From the NCBI GenBank assembly GCA_965153355.1, contig OZ231127.1, positions 79,112,001 through 79,176,000 on the forward strand: DNA of 64,000 bases, given 5' to 3'. The translations under genes were made by a program, and so were the position numbers. The notes beneath the pieces are model-generated. The model ran no database searches and was not told the origin of the DNA. It saw only the letters and a list, made by a program, of their open reading frames with translations. The stretch is from Flaccisagitta enflata (lineage: Eukaryota > Chaetognatha > Sagittoidea > Aphragmophora). The first letter of the stretch is position 1. Every line of letters begins with the position of its first letter. Positions 1 through 15,955 of the stretch are shown in pieces.

Positions 1-826
1 ACGAGGGAGATGTTATTCACTGTGTGCAGTCATGACGGCCCCGAATTCCCTTACGAGCTAATTGAGAAATGAATACAGACTAGTACAAGTAGTCAGCTAA
101 TTGACCTTATCCCATGCAAAAATATAATCTGAGAAGTTTAGGTCTTTTCTGCTAAGCAGCGTCAATACGAATGAGGCATTTTATAAGCTACCATAAGATA
201 CTTTGGTTTGGACATAAGAAGATGAGTTTTTCAGCTAAAAACTATGTTTGGGTCATGGGTTTTAGGTTGGATCTATCATTTAAGGTTTAGGGGTGTTGTT
301 GGGGTTAAGGATCAAGTTTGGCGCAGGGTATTTAGAGATAAGGTTGCAATTTTGTGAAGAAAAGTGAAAGCAAAATTCCGATTTACATAATTCACACTAA
401 TTTCTACCTGTATAGTGTAATCGATGGTGCGCGCCATGCTTTAGTTTTTCTTGTCAGTCTCTTTTCCCCTTTTCGTAGGAGTGCCTGAGCAGCTTTTTTT
501 TTTTGCAGTAAAAATCGATTCATCAAGGAAAGCTCTTTGGCACCTAGATCATGTTTTAGCCTTTCAGTTTACAACAAATAGTAAGAACTTTTTTTAGCTT
601 TTTTATTGACTGAACATTCAAATCTTTAGCTCTGGCAGATTTGCTGTAGCTAGACAGCCCAAACTGGTCAATGATTGACTGTCAACAGCATTTATTCGAA
701 CACCCGGTAAGAAAAGAAATTATGACAAGAAAATATTGTATTCATTCCTAAATTCGCAATTACAACAACTATGAATTATTTGTATCGTTAAAACTATTGT
801 TATGTCATGGCATGTCACGTAATTCG
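1..826. other. Left flank, no gene seen
   Basis: AT-rich sequence with no supported coding exon. A minus-strand AATAAA at 691-696 lies about 130 bases past the stop of the discoidin-like gene and could be its polyadenylation signal. Confidence 0.5.
691..696 (-). other. Possible polyadenylation signal of the discoidin-like gene
   Basis: The plus strand reads TTTATT, which is AATAAA on the minus strand, about 130 bases downstream of the stop codon at 827-829. The position is plausible for a short 3' UTR; no transcript evidence is available. Confidence 0.4.
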
Positions 827-2580
827 TCAAAACATCTGAAAGTCTCTGACAACGACTGAGCCACATAGATTGCCTGGTTTTGACCAGGCCGTTTGAGTGA
901 CAAGAAGTCGGTAAAGCGGAAACGGTCGTGAGTTGACGAGAGGATGGAATCGGACTTCCTCCGGATCGACGTAAGGAGGCGAGTCTTCCACTTCCAACAG
1001 CGTCTCCCAGGTGGCGCCTCCGTCAGTGGATCCTTGGAAAGCGTAGGATGTGGGAGAGTCGAGTGGCTCCGGATCAGCGTCGCCCTGAGAGAGGATGGAG
1101 GAATTGAGAAGAAGCCGGGAGAGAAAAATATTGTAAACGTCCAGTATCATGTAAATTACAATGTCAAAGACTCAATGCAGAATGATTCTTGCCCAACTAA
1201 CTGCAGGAGCGTTGGGTGCTTCACATAGCAAAAGTTGGGAGTATCCCTTCACCCTACTTAAGTAACATGGAGGAGCAAAAATCATGAAGATGACCATTTT
1301 CCTTCTTTCAAAATTCCTTCATCTTCCGTTTTTGTTTTGGCCTCAAAGTTATCACTGATTTCCCAGAATTCAGCAAAATCCTGTGTAATTTTGTTACAAA
1401 AAAGATAATCATTTGTTTAGAAAAATCATGATGTCTGTAAAAATAAACTAAAATATCAGAACATAAGTTATGAAAGAGCAAATGAAAAGGCAGAATTGCA
1501 ATTCTATGAAGAACAGAAAATTATGAAAGCTGATTTAAACAATGTCAGCATATTGTTTTATCCCATTGCATTATGCAAATTAGGTCCTCAAAAGCAATTT
1601 TATAAAAAAACGGAAGATGAACGATTTTTGATAAAACAAAAATGGTAAGGGTCCTAAAATTGGTCACTCCACATTAGGTAAAGAGGGCGAAAAGAAATAA
1701 CCAACTTTTGCTATGCGAAGCACCCAACCAGGAGCGGGTTAAACCGAGTCTATTCGTGGAAATTAGATACACAACTTTTTTTTTTATAATCACTTGTAGT
1801 CTCGTACGGACCGATGTTTGGTTCAAAAGTTGCGTAAAAAAGGCTCTGAGAATTGTACCTTGAAAGCGATGGCCTTGACGGCGACTTCAGTTGGGAATTG
1901 AATGGCGATCCATTGGAGCAAATTCGAGTCGAAAAGACGCTCGGAAGTCCATCCCGTCGCATCCGACTGCAAAAATGCCTGATGAATGATACAATTGGTA
2001 TAGTCTTTAGATTCATTGTTCGTCAAATTTCATTAGAAGGGCCCATCTTGAGGACGAAAAAAAAGAATGAAAAAAAAAACCTCGTCAAGGCAGAAAAAGA
2101 AAAAACACGGGAATGAAGCATGTAATTGAGGAGTAAAGCAACTATTCAACTGGGCTGAAGCTATTTCGGTTATGGGAAGGAATAAACATGGCAATGAAAA
2201 AAAAGTAATTGCTCGCTAAGACCCAAGAAGCTCAGAAAAGCAAAGTGTTATCGAATGACAGACCAACCAACCAACTGACCGACCGACTGATCAACCGACG
2301 TGGCTCAGTACATAGTTATTTTAGGCGTTTACATTGGATTTTGGTCGTGAACGTTTATGGTAAAATGGAGAGAAACATTGACGTCTACCTTGTCCGCGTC
2401 GAATCGTTTATCGTAGCACGTGCTGCATGACGGGATTCCTCCGTGACGCCGAACCAACTCCATTTCCGGCGTCAAATCTGCCGGAAGTGGCGGCGTCAGC
2501 GGCGTCTTCGTCATTCCGGCGTGACATGGACCCTCGGGATCCACGCGCATCGACAACAACGAAGAGAATATGTCGTCCAT
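827..2580 (-). CDS. Small discoidin-like (F5/8 type C fold) protein, 3 exons
   Basis: Three minus-strand exons join with phase 0 at both junctions: 2580-2389 (64 codons), 1966-1859 (36 codons) and 1084-827 (85 codons plus TGA). The predicted product is 185 residues. The start ATG at 2580 has an AAAATGG context. Donors are AAG|GTAGAC and AAG|GTACAA; acceptors are TTTTTGCAG and TCTCTCAG. Residues 55-185 carry discoidin-fold landmarks: a TGWTS turn, QWIAIQFP on a core strand, KAIAFK, an SYAFQGSTDGGATWETL strand-turn, and a closing YRLLVTQT then VVRDFQMF strand. Such beta-sandwich domains bind ligands or proteins. No signal peptide or membrane segment is visible, so an intracellular role, as for APC10/DOC-like or BTBD9-type domains, is more likely than a secreted one. 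The first 50 residues are Pro-rich and unrecognised. An additional unseen exon cannot be excluded. The exact family is not identified. Confidence 0.75.
1211..1728. mobile_element. MITE-like fold-back in intron 2 of the discoidin-like gene
   Basis: The ends form an inverted repeat (TTGGGTGCTTC at 1212, GAAGCACCCAAC ending at 1728, continuing through AGCAAAAGTTGG). A further inverted segment inside (CATCTTCCGTTTTTG near 1320 and its complement near 1605) suggests arms of more than 100 bp. It is flanked by a direct repeat CAGGAGC(G) at 1204-1211 and 1729-1736, a 7-8 bp target duplication compatible with a hAT-type insertion. No transposase is encoded. Confidence 0.75.
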
Positions 2581-3757
2581 TTTTGTTTGGTTGGTTGTTT
2601 CGCTGACGTATTGTTCACTGAATTCTAGCTCAATGAATTACTATTCTTTGCGTTTTGTCGCTTAGTTCTTTAGGCTCGGTCTCGTTAGATATTTTGGCGA
2701 AATCAATCGCTGATTTGTATGTTTTCTCGTTGTTAAGGTCTTAGATTTCGAGCCATGCGCTCGTGTTCTTGTTTTATTGGTTGTTCTGCTTGTCGATAAA
2801 CTGCGCGGTCGAGGCTCCGACTGGATTACAATCATCCTCATCATCCTCCTCTTCTTCATCATCATCTTACTCCTCCTTCTCATCATCCACACCATCGTTC
2901 GCAAGGCCGATGCATCGCGACTATGTTGAGTTGCCTTTGATGGGATTCGTTTTTGCTCAAGATCGAGATCGGGGGAGATAATAGAGAGAAAGCGTGAGTC
3001 TGAGAGGTGACTGAGAGAAAGGGAGAGACCCCCACATCCGACAGCGTGCTCGCAATTGTCTTCATTACCCTTTTAGGTCAGTCTGCATTCATTTCGAAGC
3101 GCTAGGGAAGTGGAGGGGTGAGGGGGGGGGGGGGGGGGGAAGCACATGGGTTGCGTAAAAGATTTGCTTCCACACTCATTGCAGACCCGCGTGAAAAGAA
3201 GACCGAAATTGCGGGATAATAATAAGGGGCCTTAGGATAGTTGGACAACTGACTTTCCGACTGTATATGAGGAGAAATTTGAATTGATTGGTCACTGATG
3301 ATGTCGTATTTGTGTTTGTTATGAACTAAAAACTAAACGTACTTCTTTAGTTCCAGGTGTTTAACGGCTGTTTATGATATTGAGATGGTTCATCAAGAAA
3401 GAAAGTCGAAACGGAATTGTATTTTTTAGATAAATCAAAGGATGGATGTGAATATTCAATGGTGAAATCAACACACAGAAAGAATCTTTCTTAGTGGACA
3501 GATAACTTTTTGGACATATAATTCTACTGTGGTTAGACTGGGTATCATCCAGTAATTGTGACAGAAAAACGCTTTGAATTGGAATAAGATAAGATCAACG
3601 GCAATTTTTGATCAGGACTTTGATGGATTCCTTTGATTGATTCCTGTTAAATTTTGGGCAAAAAGGGCTTAAATGGACTTAAATGGCCATTGAGTAAGTA
3701 CACTTCATTGAAGTTCAAGAAAAAGAGAGATCAAGTTGTATCCCGATTTAAGGTATC
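2581..3757. other. Spacer upstream of the discoidin-like gene
   Basis: No supported gene. It holds a CATCATCCTC-rich pyrimidine stretch at 2828-2890 and a pure poly-G run at about 3122-3139. Promoter elements for the minus-strand gene should lie just right of 2580, but no recognisable motif stands out. Confidence 0.4.
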
Positions 3758-4526
3758 CTACAGGGAATACCCCGCAAAGTGCCACCAAAGAAAACGTCTC
3801 ATATCTGCTTCAAGAAATGATAATCTAATTCTAAAAAAAGTTCCTGAAAGATCTTTCAAACCAATTTTGTCTGTATCAAACTAACAAATTGGGTTGTGTA
3901 AAAATAACTGACCCGGAATAGGTGAAAAATGCTCAATTTTTGAGAAAAATCACTGTTTTTCTAAAAAAATTAGTAAGAGTTGCTCATTTTTTCTCTGCCA
4001 TCTCAACAAATTGTGCCATATTGCTGGAATGGGTCTCTAATTGAAGATATCTTCTTAAAAAATTAGTATCTGAAAAGTTTTGAGTTTCCCATCATATTTC
4101 TATCAAATTAATAAATTTTTCACATAGATTTCTAAAGCAAAAGTGTTGTTTTTGGTCTCTGATAGGCAAATTTCTGATCATACCTAGATTTACAGCCTGA
4201 TCATTTTGTGCATGCAAAATCTACTTCAAAATATCTTTCATTCAAGCCCAACCCTGAAGTTTTTGCTCAATGGGTTGAGAAATTTTATCAAAATCAATGA
4301 ACCCACACCAAAACCCCCAAAAAGGAAAATGCGAGCCTCACCATTTTCAAAATTTCTTTCAATGCTTCAGTACAGACACAGTTTTGAAGTTGTGCTCATT
4401 TTCATTGTATCTCATAAAATCGGTTTTAAAGAGCTTTTTAGAACTTTTTTCAGAATTTGACTATCTATTCTAGAAGCTGAACTATGACGTTTTCTTTGGT
4501 GGCACTTTGCGGGGTATTCCCTGTAG
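3758..4526. mobile_element. Fold-back (MITE-like) element, about 770 bp
   Basis: The outer about 40 bp are near-perfect inverted repeats: CTACAGGGAATACCCCGCAA at 3758 and its complement ending at 4526, extending through GTGCCACCAAAGAAAACGTC. The AT-rich interior has no coding potential. A clean target duplication was not found. Confidence 0.65.
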
Positions 4527-5109
4527 AGGAATGGGAATCAAACCATACATGAGTGCAAAATTAGCACTTTAACAGAAATTTGTTGATATCACTTAAAAAA
4601 GATAAAATCTGTCGTCCTAGTGATATTCGCTTTTGCGGAGTCCAACTGTAGTTACAATTCATTGCGCTAAATCACGGATTCAATTGGTATTTGATGGGAT
4701 CGAAGCTTTTTGATAAGAGGACAAGATGATACGATGATATGATGTCCAACGCAGTTGCCTCCTGGACTCGATCTTGGAAGTGCGCCTTAGAACATTGAAT
4801 CCCAGACAATTCCAGAGCATATCCTTTGCTCTTGTCATTCAGTTGAAGCAGGAATTCTATCGCAAAATGGATGGAAATAGAGAGTAGTGACCATATGGTT
4901 GTCAGTGACACAAAACATTGTTGTTGGTTAGCGTTAAAAAGAATTGCTTGTATTTGATGTGTTACTAATTTCGTGCTCTCCATTTTATGAAGGTTTCGGG
5001 GCAACGCGTATAACAGAAAGTTTTCATCAAGAAAAAAAGCTTTTGGCAAACGAAAGCTAATATCTCCCAAAAGATGTTTGTTTTGGTTTAGGCCACGATT
5101 ATATCCGGA
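4527..5109. other. Spacer between two fold-back elements, nothing supported
   Basis: There is a 146-codon minus-strand open frame at 4672-5112, but it has no start context, splice continuity or recognisable motif. I see no gene in this interval. Confidence 0.4.
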
Positions 5110-5726
5110 CACTGTGCTTTTAAAAAGATTCTCAGTGGAAAGTCATATAACTGTGGGTTTTTCTGCATTTTTGAGTAGTATTGGGATGTTAGAGCATGTA
5201 ACTAGCAAAAATAAAATCATTCCCCGAGCGCTTTTTTGAGTAATCTTCAAAATAGAAAAAAATAAAACCTTCTTATTATGCAGATTCTAATAAGTTATAT
5301 TGGCTCATTTTTTGGTTCCATATTGTTATTCTATACAAAATTTCCTTTTATTTGATAGGTCACACTATATGGTTTTATATAGAAATTAGGTTTTCATATT
5401 TTGAGCCACAGTTACTTTTTTGTAACGGTGACTCAAAAAATGAAAATTTTAATTCTTTGCAAAAGTATAGAGTGCGACCTATCAAATGAAAGGGAATTTT
5501 GCATAGATTAACAATATAGAATCAGAAATTTAATCAACAAATCCCAGAAGAATCTGCATTGAAATTAGGTCTATTTTTTTCTGATTTTGAAGGTTACTCA
5601 AAAAGCGCTCAGGGAATGATTTTGTTTTTGCTAGTTACATGCTCTTACACCCTAATACTGCTCAAAAATGCAGAAAAACCCACACTTATATGACTTTTCA
5701 CTCAGAATTGTTTTAAAAGCACAGTG
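5110..5726. mobile_element. Fold-back element with CACTG termini, about 617 bp
   Basis: It starts CACTGTGCTTTTAAAA and ends with the complement. The arms pair for about 150 bp, including CATGTAACTAGCAAAAA and GAGCGCTTTTTGAGTAA. Flanking bases (CGGA and GATA) do not form a clear duplication. The CACTG terminus resembles the ends of the giant fold-backs elsewhere in the window. Confidence 0.7.
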
Positions 5727-6198
5727 GATAATGTTCTCTGAGGCGTGATTCCAACATTTTACATATTCACGAGGAAAAAAATGGAAGTAGGTCAAATAAT
5801 GGCTTTCACAAATCACAACAATGGGGCATTAGACATTTTACTTTAGAATAGGAAACAAAGACAAAGCAAGATTGTATAAAATGACGAAAAGTTTGGTGTA
5901 AACCGACAGCACCCATCGCTGACAACAAGTGGAAAAAAAAAAAGATTAACATAAAGCGACTTTATGACGGAAAAAATGCGACAAGAGCGTGTTAACGAGT
6001 AAATTGGGTAACGTAATCAATTATATCACTTACCACCACAAAAAAAAAGCATAACGGCATAGTTTCAATAAGTTTGTTATTGAAATAAGTTAATTTAAGG
6101 ATGTCTTATCAATGATTATGTTAAATATACCAATTGAGGCTGTTAGTTTGTAAAATACAAAATAAAACAGCCAAAAAAAAATTAGAGATGACGAAAAA

Positions 6199-9627
<3,429 letters not shown>

Positions 9628-9772
9628 TTTTGTTGAATCACGATTGATGACGACTTGTTTTTGCGACGATGGTTTGATTGTAACAACAAACTTAGGACGA
9701 GTTGTCTGGCTCGAGGTCGAGGGTTTATTTTCTGTTTAACAAATGTATTTTTCTCACTTTCTACTTGTTTTT

Positions 9773-9960
9773 ATTTTTGTTTTTGTTTTTGTTTTTGTTT
9801 TTGTTTTTGTTTTTGTTTTTGTTTTTGTTTTTGTTTTTGTTTTTGTTTTTGTTTTTGTTTTTGTTTTTGATTTTGATTTTGATTTTGATTTTGTTTTTGT
9901 TTTTGTCTTTGCTTCTTTTTTTTTTTTTTTTGCTTTTTCTTGTTTTTGTTTTTGTGTTTG
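9773..9960. repeat. (TTTTTG)n hexamer repeat
   Basis: A perfect TTTTTG array, then TTTTGA variants and a T-rich tail. Intergenic. Confidence 0.95.
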
Positions 9961-10335
9961 TTTTTACTTATAAAATCGTCACTTTTCTATACGATGCCAA
10001 TGACCCTCAGACGGATCTAGATTCTCATTGATAATCTTTAAAAATGTCTCCGTCTGCTTTACATTTTTCTGTCTACTGAAATAATTTGATAGAACATGAT
10101 AGATCATACAATAATCAGATTTGGGCCGGCCCGGCCGTGAGTCACGAATGCTTTCGTTCTTTCTCCCGTCATTTACTTATCATTTTAGCAATTCTGTGGA
10201 GGAAGTTGTCGGTAAGATTGCGAGACTCCTTTTACCTTCACCCTCGTTCGCGTTATTTCATAGCAACCAAGATGTTTTACGATGGTTTGTTACGATGAGT
10301 TGCAGAAAATTCGAGTTCGCCGGTGAGACGGTCAC

Positions 10336-10450
10336 TTTTGATCGTTTTTGATTGCGGACCAGGACAACTCTATAAGAGGCTTTGTCCGTCGGTCCGTCGG
10401 TTTGTTGGTCACGCTCGACTTGAAAAGTGTGAAAACGCACATTTAAGACG

Positions 10451-10500
<50 letters not shown>

Positions 10501-10740
10501 CAGCCCGCTATGTCTGTCGGTACATAGATGTGCCGTACCTCGATTGGTCAGTCAGTTGGTTGGTTGATCATTCTGTCGGTTGATCGGTCGGTCAGTCGGT
10601 CAGTCACCCTTTGATTTTTTGGCAATAGTGGGCAGTTTTTGCAGCATTGTTCCTGCCCAAAGGCTTAGTTGGCTTATTCATCGATGCCCCCACCCACCCG
10701 CACGCGACTTGGATAGCCTAGTATGCGGCCCTTGTTTGTT
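10336..10740 (+). mobile_element. Dispersed CCGTCCGT-rich repeat (family B), plus orientation
   Basis: Starts near TTTTTGATTGCGGACC, continues CAACTCTATAAGAGGCTTTG and GTCCGTCGGTCC, and ends CACCCGCACGCGACTTGG then GCGGCCCTTGTTT. It carries an internal (GT)n block at 10451-10499. It is the first full copy of a family present about 13 times in the window. Confidence 0.75.
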
Positions 10741-10939
10741 TTTTTTTAAAGTTTATCTCAAATGTCAAAGCTCGCGTAAGAAAGCGATCTGATGAGTTGA
10801 ACGACTAATTGAGCTGTGTATCCGGCCTTGTTGAACAGTGCAGGCATATGCAAGAAAAGAAATATAGTTGGTCAGCATTGCACACTTTTTTTCGAGGTGC
10901 GAGGACATACCCATTAGGTACTCTCTGATAATGTGTATT

Positions 10940-11466
10940 CAGTCAGTGGACAAAACAAAATAGGTAGAGAGCTCACTCTGTTGGCTCTAATCCCAGCTAC
11001 TGTTATCAAACAGCAGGCTGTAAACAACAACTGGTTGTAAGAATTACAGCCGGCTGTCATGCTACAAAGTTGGCAAAAATCCAATTTTCACCAAGTAGAA
11101 CGAGACCTGCAAATTCATAATCCTGGTGAAATTCTGACAAGTTTGATATGTCACAACATATACTTTTATATGAAATTAAAAAAATTTTAACAATGTTTAA
11201 TAAAGTTATGATATAACGTTTAAGGATTATTTCTTATAAAAAGTGATAAGTGTGACATGTCAAACTTCTCAGAATTTCATCAGGATTACGAATATGCTAG
11301 TCACATTCTATTCTATGAAGGTTGGATTTTTGCCAACTTTGTAAGATGACAGCCGGCTGTAATTTTCACAATCAGTTGTTGTTTACAGCCTGCTGTTTGA
11401 TAACAGTAGGTTGGATCAAAGCCAACAGAGTGAGCTCTCTACCCAGTTTGTTTTGTCCACTGACTG
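10940..11466. mobile_element. MITE with long inverted repeats and TATT target duplication
   Basis: The ends read CAGTCAGTGGACAAAAC and its complement. The arms pair over about 150 bp through GAGCTCACTCTGTTGGCT, ACAGCAGGCTGTAAACAAC and AGCCGGCTGTCAT. It is flanked by TATT at 10936-10939 and 11467-11470. The 527-bp element is non-coding. Confidence 0.85.
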
Positions 11467-11997
11467 TATTTGCAAAATACGAGGAAACCCAATCGGCATT
11501 TTAAGCAATTTCTGGATCAATTTCTAAATCCACGTATCGTTCTCACGGAAGTTGTTAGGATTCGTAGGAAAGTAGAAAACGTAGTCGATCTCAGACTCAT
11601 TAATCATCATCAAAAATCATTTCAGCGATGAAAACGCGATCACATCTTTTGCAGGAAGAGAAACACTCCAGAACGAATTCATGAATTCTGATTCTTCAGT
11701 TACACAAAAAAAAATTTTTTAACAAAAACATCGTTTATAGGAACGTTATGCTTGATATCGCTCTTATATTAGAAAAATTGCTGTTATCTCATATCAACTT
11801 TTTCTACTCAGGGGTTGATGATACCCGTGACAAATCCACAGGGCCCCAAGCTCTGGGAAGCCCCAAGATGCCCTAACAATTATCGAGAGACTTCAGTTGA
11901 AAAAAGCGCTAATGGTTTTCGAGAGGCTTGATCAAACCAGGCCAATTTATGGACAATATGTGCGCCTCGCTAATCAAGTACATGTTAATGAACATTA

Positions 11998-12205
11998 TGA
12001 ATGAATGAATGAATGAATGAATGAATGAATGAATGAATGAATGAATGAATGCATGAATGAATGAATGAATGAATGAATGAATGAGTGAATGAATAAATGA
12101 ATAAATAAATAGAAAAATAAATGAATGAATGAATGAATGAATGAATGAATGAATGAATGAATGAATGAATGAATGAATGAATGAATGAATGAATGAATGA
12201 ATGAC
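11998..12205. repeat. (TGAA)n tetranucleotide repeat
   Basis: About 208 bp of ATGAATGA repeats with minor TAAA variants. Open frames on the minus strand (SFIHSFIH-type) are by-products of the repeat. Confidence 0.98.
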
Positions 12206-12646
12206 TGATTGTATGACTGAAGGAACGACTACATGATAATGAATGTGGGAGCCACGAGAGGTAACCGGAATGAAGAAAGACGTCAAAATCAGCCGTTTGG
12301 CAGTTCGAGCGATAGCGTGACCAACCATCCAAATGGATTTATGAACACAACCTCATAGATTTTTGAGAGGCTCCATCAAAAATCCACGTTCTTAAAAACA
12401 AAATAAGTGAAGCTTAATTCCTTCTGAAAGTCTAAAAAACAGGATTGAGGAGATTGGATATCGATGTTGTTTTTTAGCGTGCAAATACACTCTCTTGGTC
12501 GCTGTTGTTGTTTTTGTTTGTTGATGATGTTGTGATTTCCATACTGGAGATCGATGTTTTTGTTGCTTGGCCGACGCGGGGAACATGATATACTTCAATG
12601 GGTATCCGACAGATGGGAAAAACCATGCAGGAACCCGCATGCGCCA

Positions 12647-12840
12647 TGAACAAGGCCGGATACACAGCTACCCCAGTCGCGTGCGATTGGGCGGGGGCGG
12701 TGTCGCAGGTCAGACAGGCATGAAAAAGAGATACGTAGTCATGTGAAGAGAATGTATATTTCAGGTCGCTGCTACGCGACTCTCTAAAACCGCCTTTCGG
12801 TTAGTCCGTCCGTCGGTTACATTTTTGTTTTCAGACATTA
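12647..12840. mobile_element. Family B repeat fragments in two orientations
   Basis: Contains GGCCGGATACACAGCTACCC and CAGTCGCGTGCG (reverse-oriented end), followed by CTACGCGACTCTCTAAAACC and GTCCGTCCGTCGG (forward-oriented start). It appears to be two abutting partial copies. Confidence 0.6.
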
Positions 12841-13295
12841 ATGACGTTCTCTGATGGCTCCACTGCCCCTGCCCAGTTGCCTACCCAGTTCACAGAACTT
12901 GACTAAGATAACCTAGTAACCGAGTAATCGCGTAAACGACCTTGTTTCTAATATTGTTACTAAATTGACTCAATATGGCGCGATCCATAATTTTGAAATT
13001 GTTCAAAAACGATTTTCAATTCACTTTCCTAAAACTTCAATTTGAGGTTGAGTAACCGACCAACTGACCAACCCTCACGGCCATTAACATAGATTTGCGC
13101 ACCATCCACTTCTCCTATCTATTTTCAACAGGTCGAAAGAAATTCTTCATTTCTTTTTTTCATTTCTTTTTCTCTTCGTCAGATTTATTTGATTGCGTTT
13201 GGGAGGATCCAAAAAATTCTATCGCAAGAGCGTTTTGAGCCCATGGCCATAAGCATTGGGCAGTTTGCATCATCTGGTCTATCGCCGTTTTAATC

Positions 13296-13500
13296 ATTTT
13301 TGCGGACACGCTTTGTCCGTCCGTCCTTTAGTCCGTCGGTCCGTTGGTCTGTGGTGATCGAAAAGTGGAAAAACGAGCGTTATAAATATTTTTTCTGTAT
13401 GCTTGTGTGTGTGGGGGGTGGGGATGGGGGCTGGACTCCAGCTGAGTAGTGAGTAGTGAGTAGTGAGTTCCCGTTTCATTTGTTTTTGCCCCATCACGGA
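13296..13500 (+). mobile_element. Family B repeat, partial copy
   Basis: Begins TTTTTGCGGACACG, continues CTTTGTCCGTCCGTCC and GTGGTGATCGAAAAGTGGAA, and loses similarity near the GGGGTGGGGATGG stretch. Confidence 0.6.
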
Positions 13501-13792
13501 TATCTACCATAAGTCAATCCCATCTGTCATGTCATGACTCATGTCATTTAACGTCTGTATTCAGTCAATAGATCAGTAAATTAATAGAAAGCAAAGCTCA
13601 AAATCAAGTTTTCTGGGCAAATCAGAATCTAGCAAATTGGCCCCTTAAGCGCTTAACGTTGAGGTTGGCTATTATCATTTTCTTAATTGCAGTTGAAATT
13701 CATCAATCCATCATTGCATTCGAAGCTTTACGCATAGATTCCTACATAAAGGCGACAGTGAAATTGAATTTTGTAGAGATTTGGACTAACAA

Positions 13793-13992
<200 letters not shown>

Positions 13993-14328
13993 GTGTGTAT
14001 GTGTGCATGTGTGGTCCTTAGTCATATTTCCAATTAGCTAACAAAGGTGGAGATTGCCAACACTTCGTTTCACTCTTGGTATTGATAAAATTGCATCAGC
14101 CCGACAATAAACGGAATGCTTGCGCTCAGATATATGTACAAACAAATGAGAAAGCTCTGTTACGCCTGAAGGCACTTGTTTGAATTTTACTCAAAGCTTT
14201 TTCTTTTCTTTTTGAAATCCATCCAAAATTCAAGGAAAATCCCGAAGTGGTGCTGATGATCGATGAGAGCAAGAAAAACCCATAGAGAAAAAAATCAAGA
14301 GGAAGAGATGTATCTATGGTGAGAACAA

Positions 14329-14570
14329 GTGACGCGGGGTCACAATATCGTTGCGGACGGATGGACAGGGGCATCCAACCTCCATCCACACCCCAACCCA
14401 CCCACACACACTCAAACATATGCAAAAAGTATTCGACTTGTGCTTACTGACCGACAATCGGACGGACGGACCGACGGACGAACCAACGGACAGACCAATG
14501 GATGGACGGACCAACGGACGGACGGACAAAGTCTCTTACAGAGTTGCGCGTCCGCAACTAAAAAGATTTT
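14329..14570 (-). mobile_element. Family B repeat, reverse orientation
   Basis: Starts GTGACGCGGGGTCACAATAT, contains many GGACGGAC units, and ends AGTTGCGCGTCCGCAACTAA followed by AAAG, the complement of the usual 5' end. Confidence 0.75.
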
Positions 14571-15955
14571 GAAGTTTCGTGCTATGCGACTCTATGAGCC
14601 ACTTTGTCTGTTCGCCCACCACACGTTTTTTGTTTGTTTTGTTGTTTTTTCTTGTTGTTGTTGTTGTTGTTGTTGTTGTTTTTTTTTGTTTTTCTTTTTC
14701 GTCGTTCGGAAGATCGCTTGAGTCAAGTTTAAGATCCAAGTACTGTTGTGAAATATTTTTTGCTTTATTTCGGGAGAAAAAAAGTTTTTGCCTTTGTTTG
14801 GAAGGTTTGAAGCGACCACTGCTCTGAATCCATACCCTCATGTTCGTTTTGAGATAACTGCGACTTTTTCTACAGTTTTACATGCCCATTTGATGTATAA
14901 ATCCATTGCAAAAGATTGCAAAAAAATCTGTATGGCGCTTTTTTGATAAATCTCATTTTTTTACCATGATGAAGTACAGGTTGTTGTACTTTTTCCAATA
15001 TTGCATGAATGCCTTTGTTTTGCTTATAACTTCTACAGAAATTGGAGAAAATCCCTATGGTTGGTCTCATTTGATAGATCTTTCAAAGAGCTTTCCAAAT
15101 GTCACTGATTTTTTGTGGATTCATCAAAAAACAACCTCGTTATGACTTGCCAAAGTTGATACGGTGGTACAAATTTGCTGTAGCATTTCATATTTTACAT
15201 AAACACCCTTGTTTTACCAATTGCCTAATGGATGAACCTGCAGGCCTCTGAATGGTCTCATTTGGGAGATATTTTGAAGTAGTATATCAAATTTAGAAAA
15301 AAATAAAAATGTTGGCCCCTTTAGATCCTCCAAGGCTTTGTAAAAGAGGATCCAAAAATACAAAAAATTTAAAATCTACCAATTAAAGAGATTTGCTTGT
15401 TTTTCTCTGTGTTATTGCAGGATGTTGAAAATTTCTATTAAGTAACTGTTATGTTGCATATAGAATTTAGTTAAGACCAACAATGAAGGTTTAGGGTCCA
15501 TCGAGGCTCTATCTAAAGAGATCAAAACGCTCAATATAGAATCAATCTTGATCAAAATCTCAACATTTTTGGAAAGTTTTTATTGTTTATAACCAAATGA
15601 GTGGTACATTTCTTCTCACTCACTGTTATCCAATGCAGGGTAACTGTGGGGGAACAAATATACAGGTTGAGGGCCTTTAAGAGGTTCATCAAGGGGCTTC
15701 AAATGACTCAAAATGACCCCAAAATAGTGAAAATCTTGTTATTTGTGTTCTGAAAGGCCTGCTTTGAGGCCTTAGGGGCCTTATCCTGGGTGTCTGTGGC
15801 CTGAGTTGGGTCTTAGAGGCTGGAATAAGAGTGTGGTTTGAGAGGCAGAATTGGGGTCTAGGAGGCCTGATTTGGGGAATGAGGGGCTTAAATAATACTT
15901 ATGGTATAAGAGGCCTGACTACCGGTCTGAGAGGCCTGGGTTAGGGTCTTAGAGG

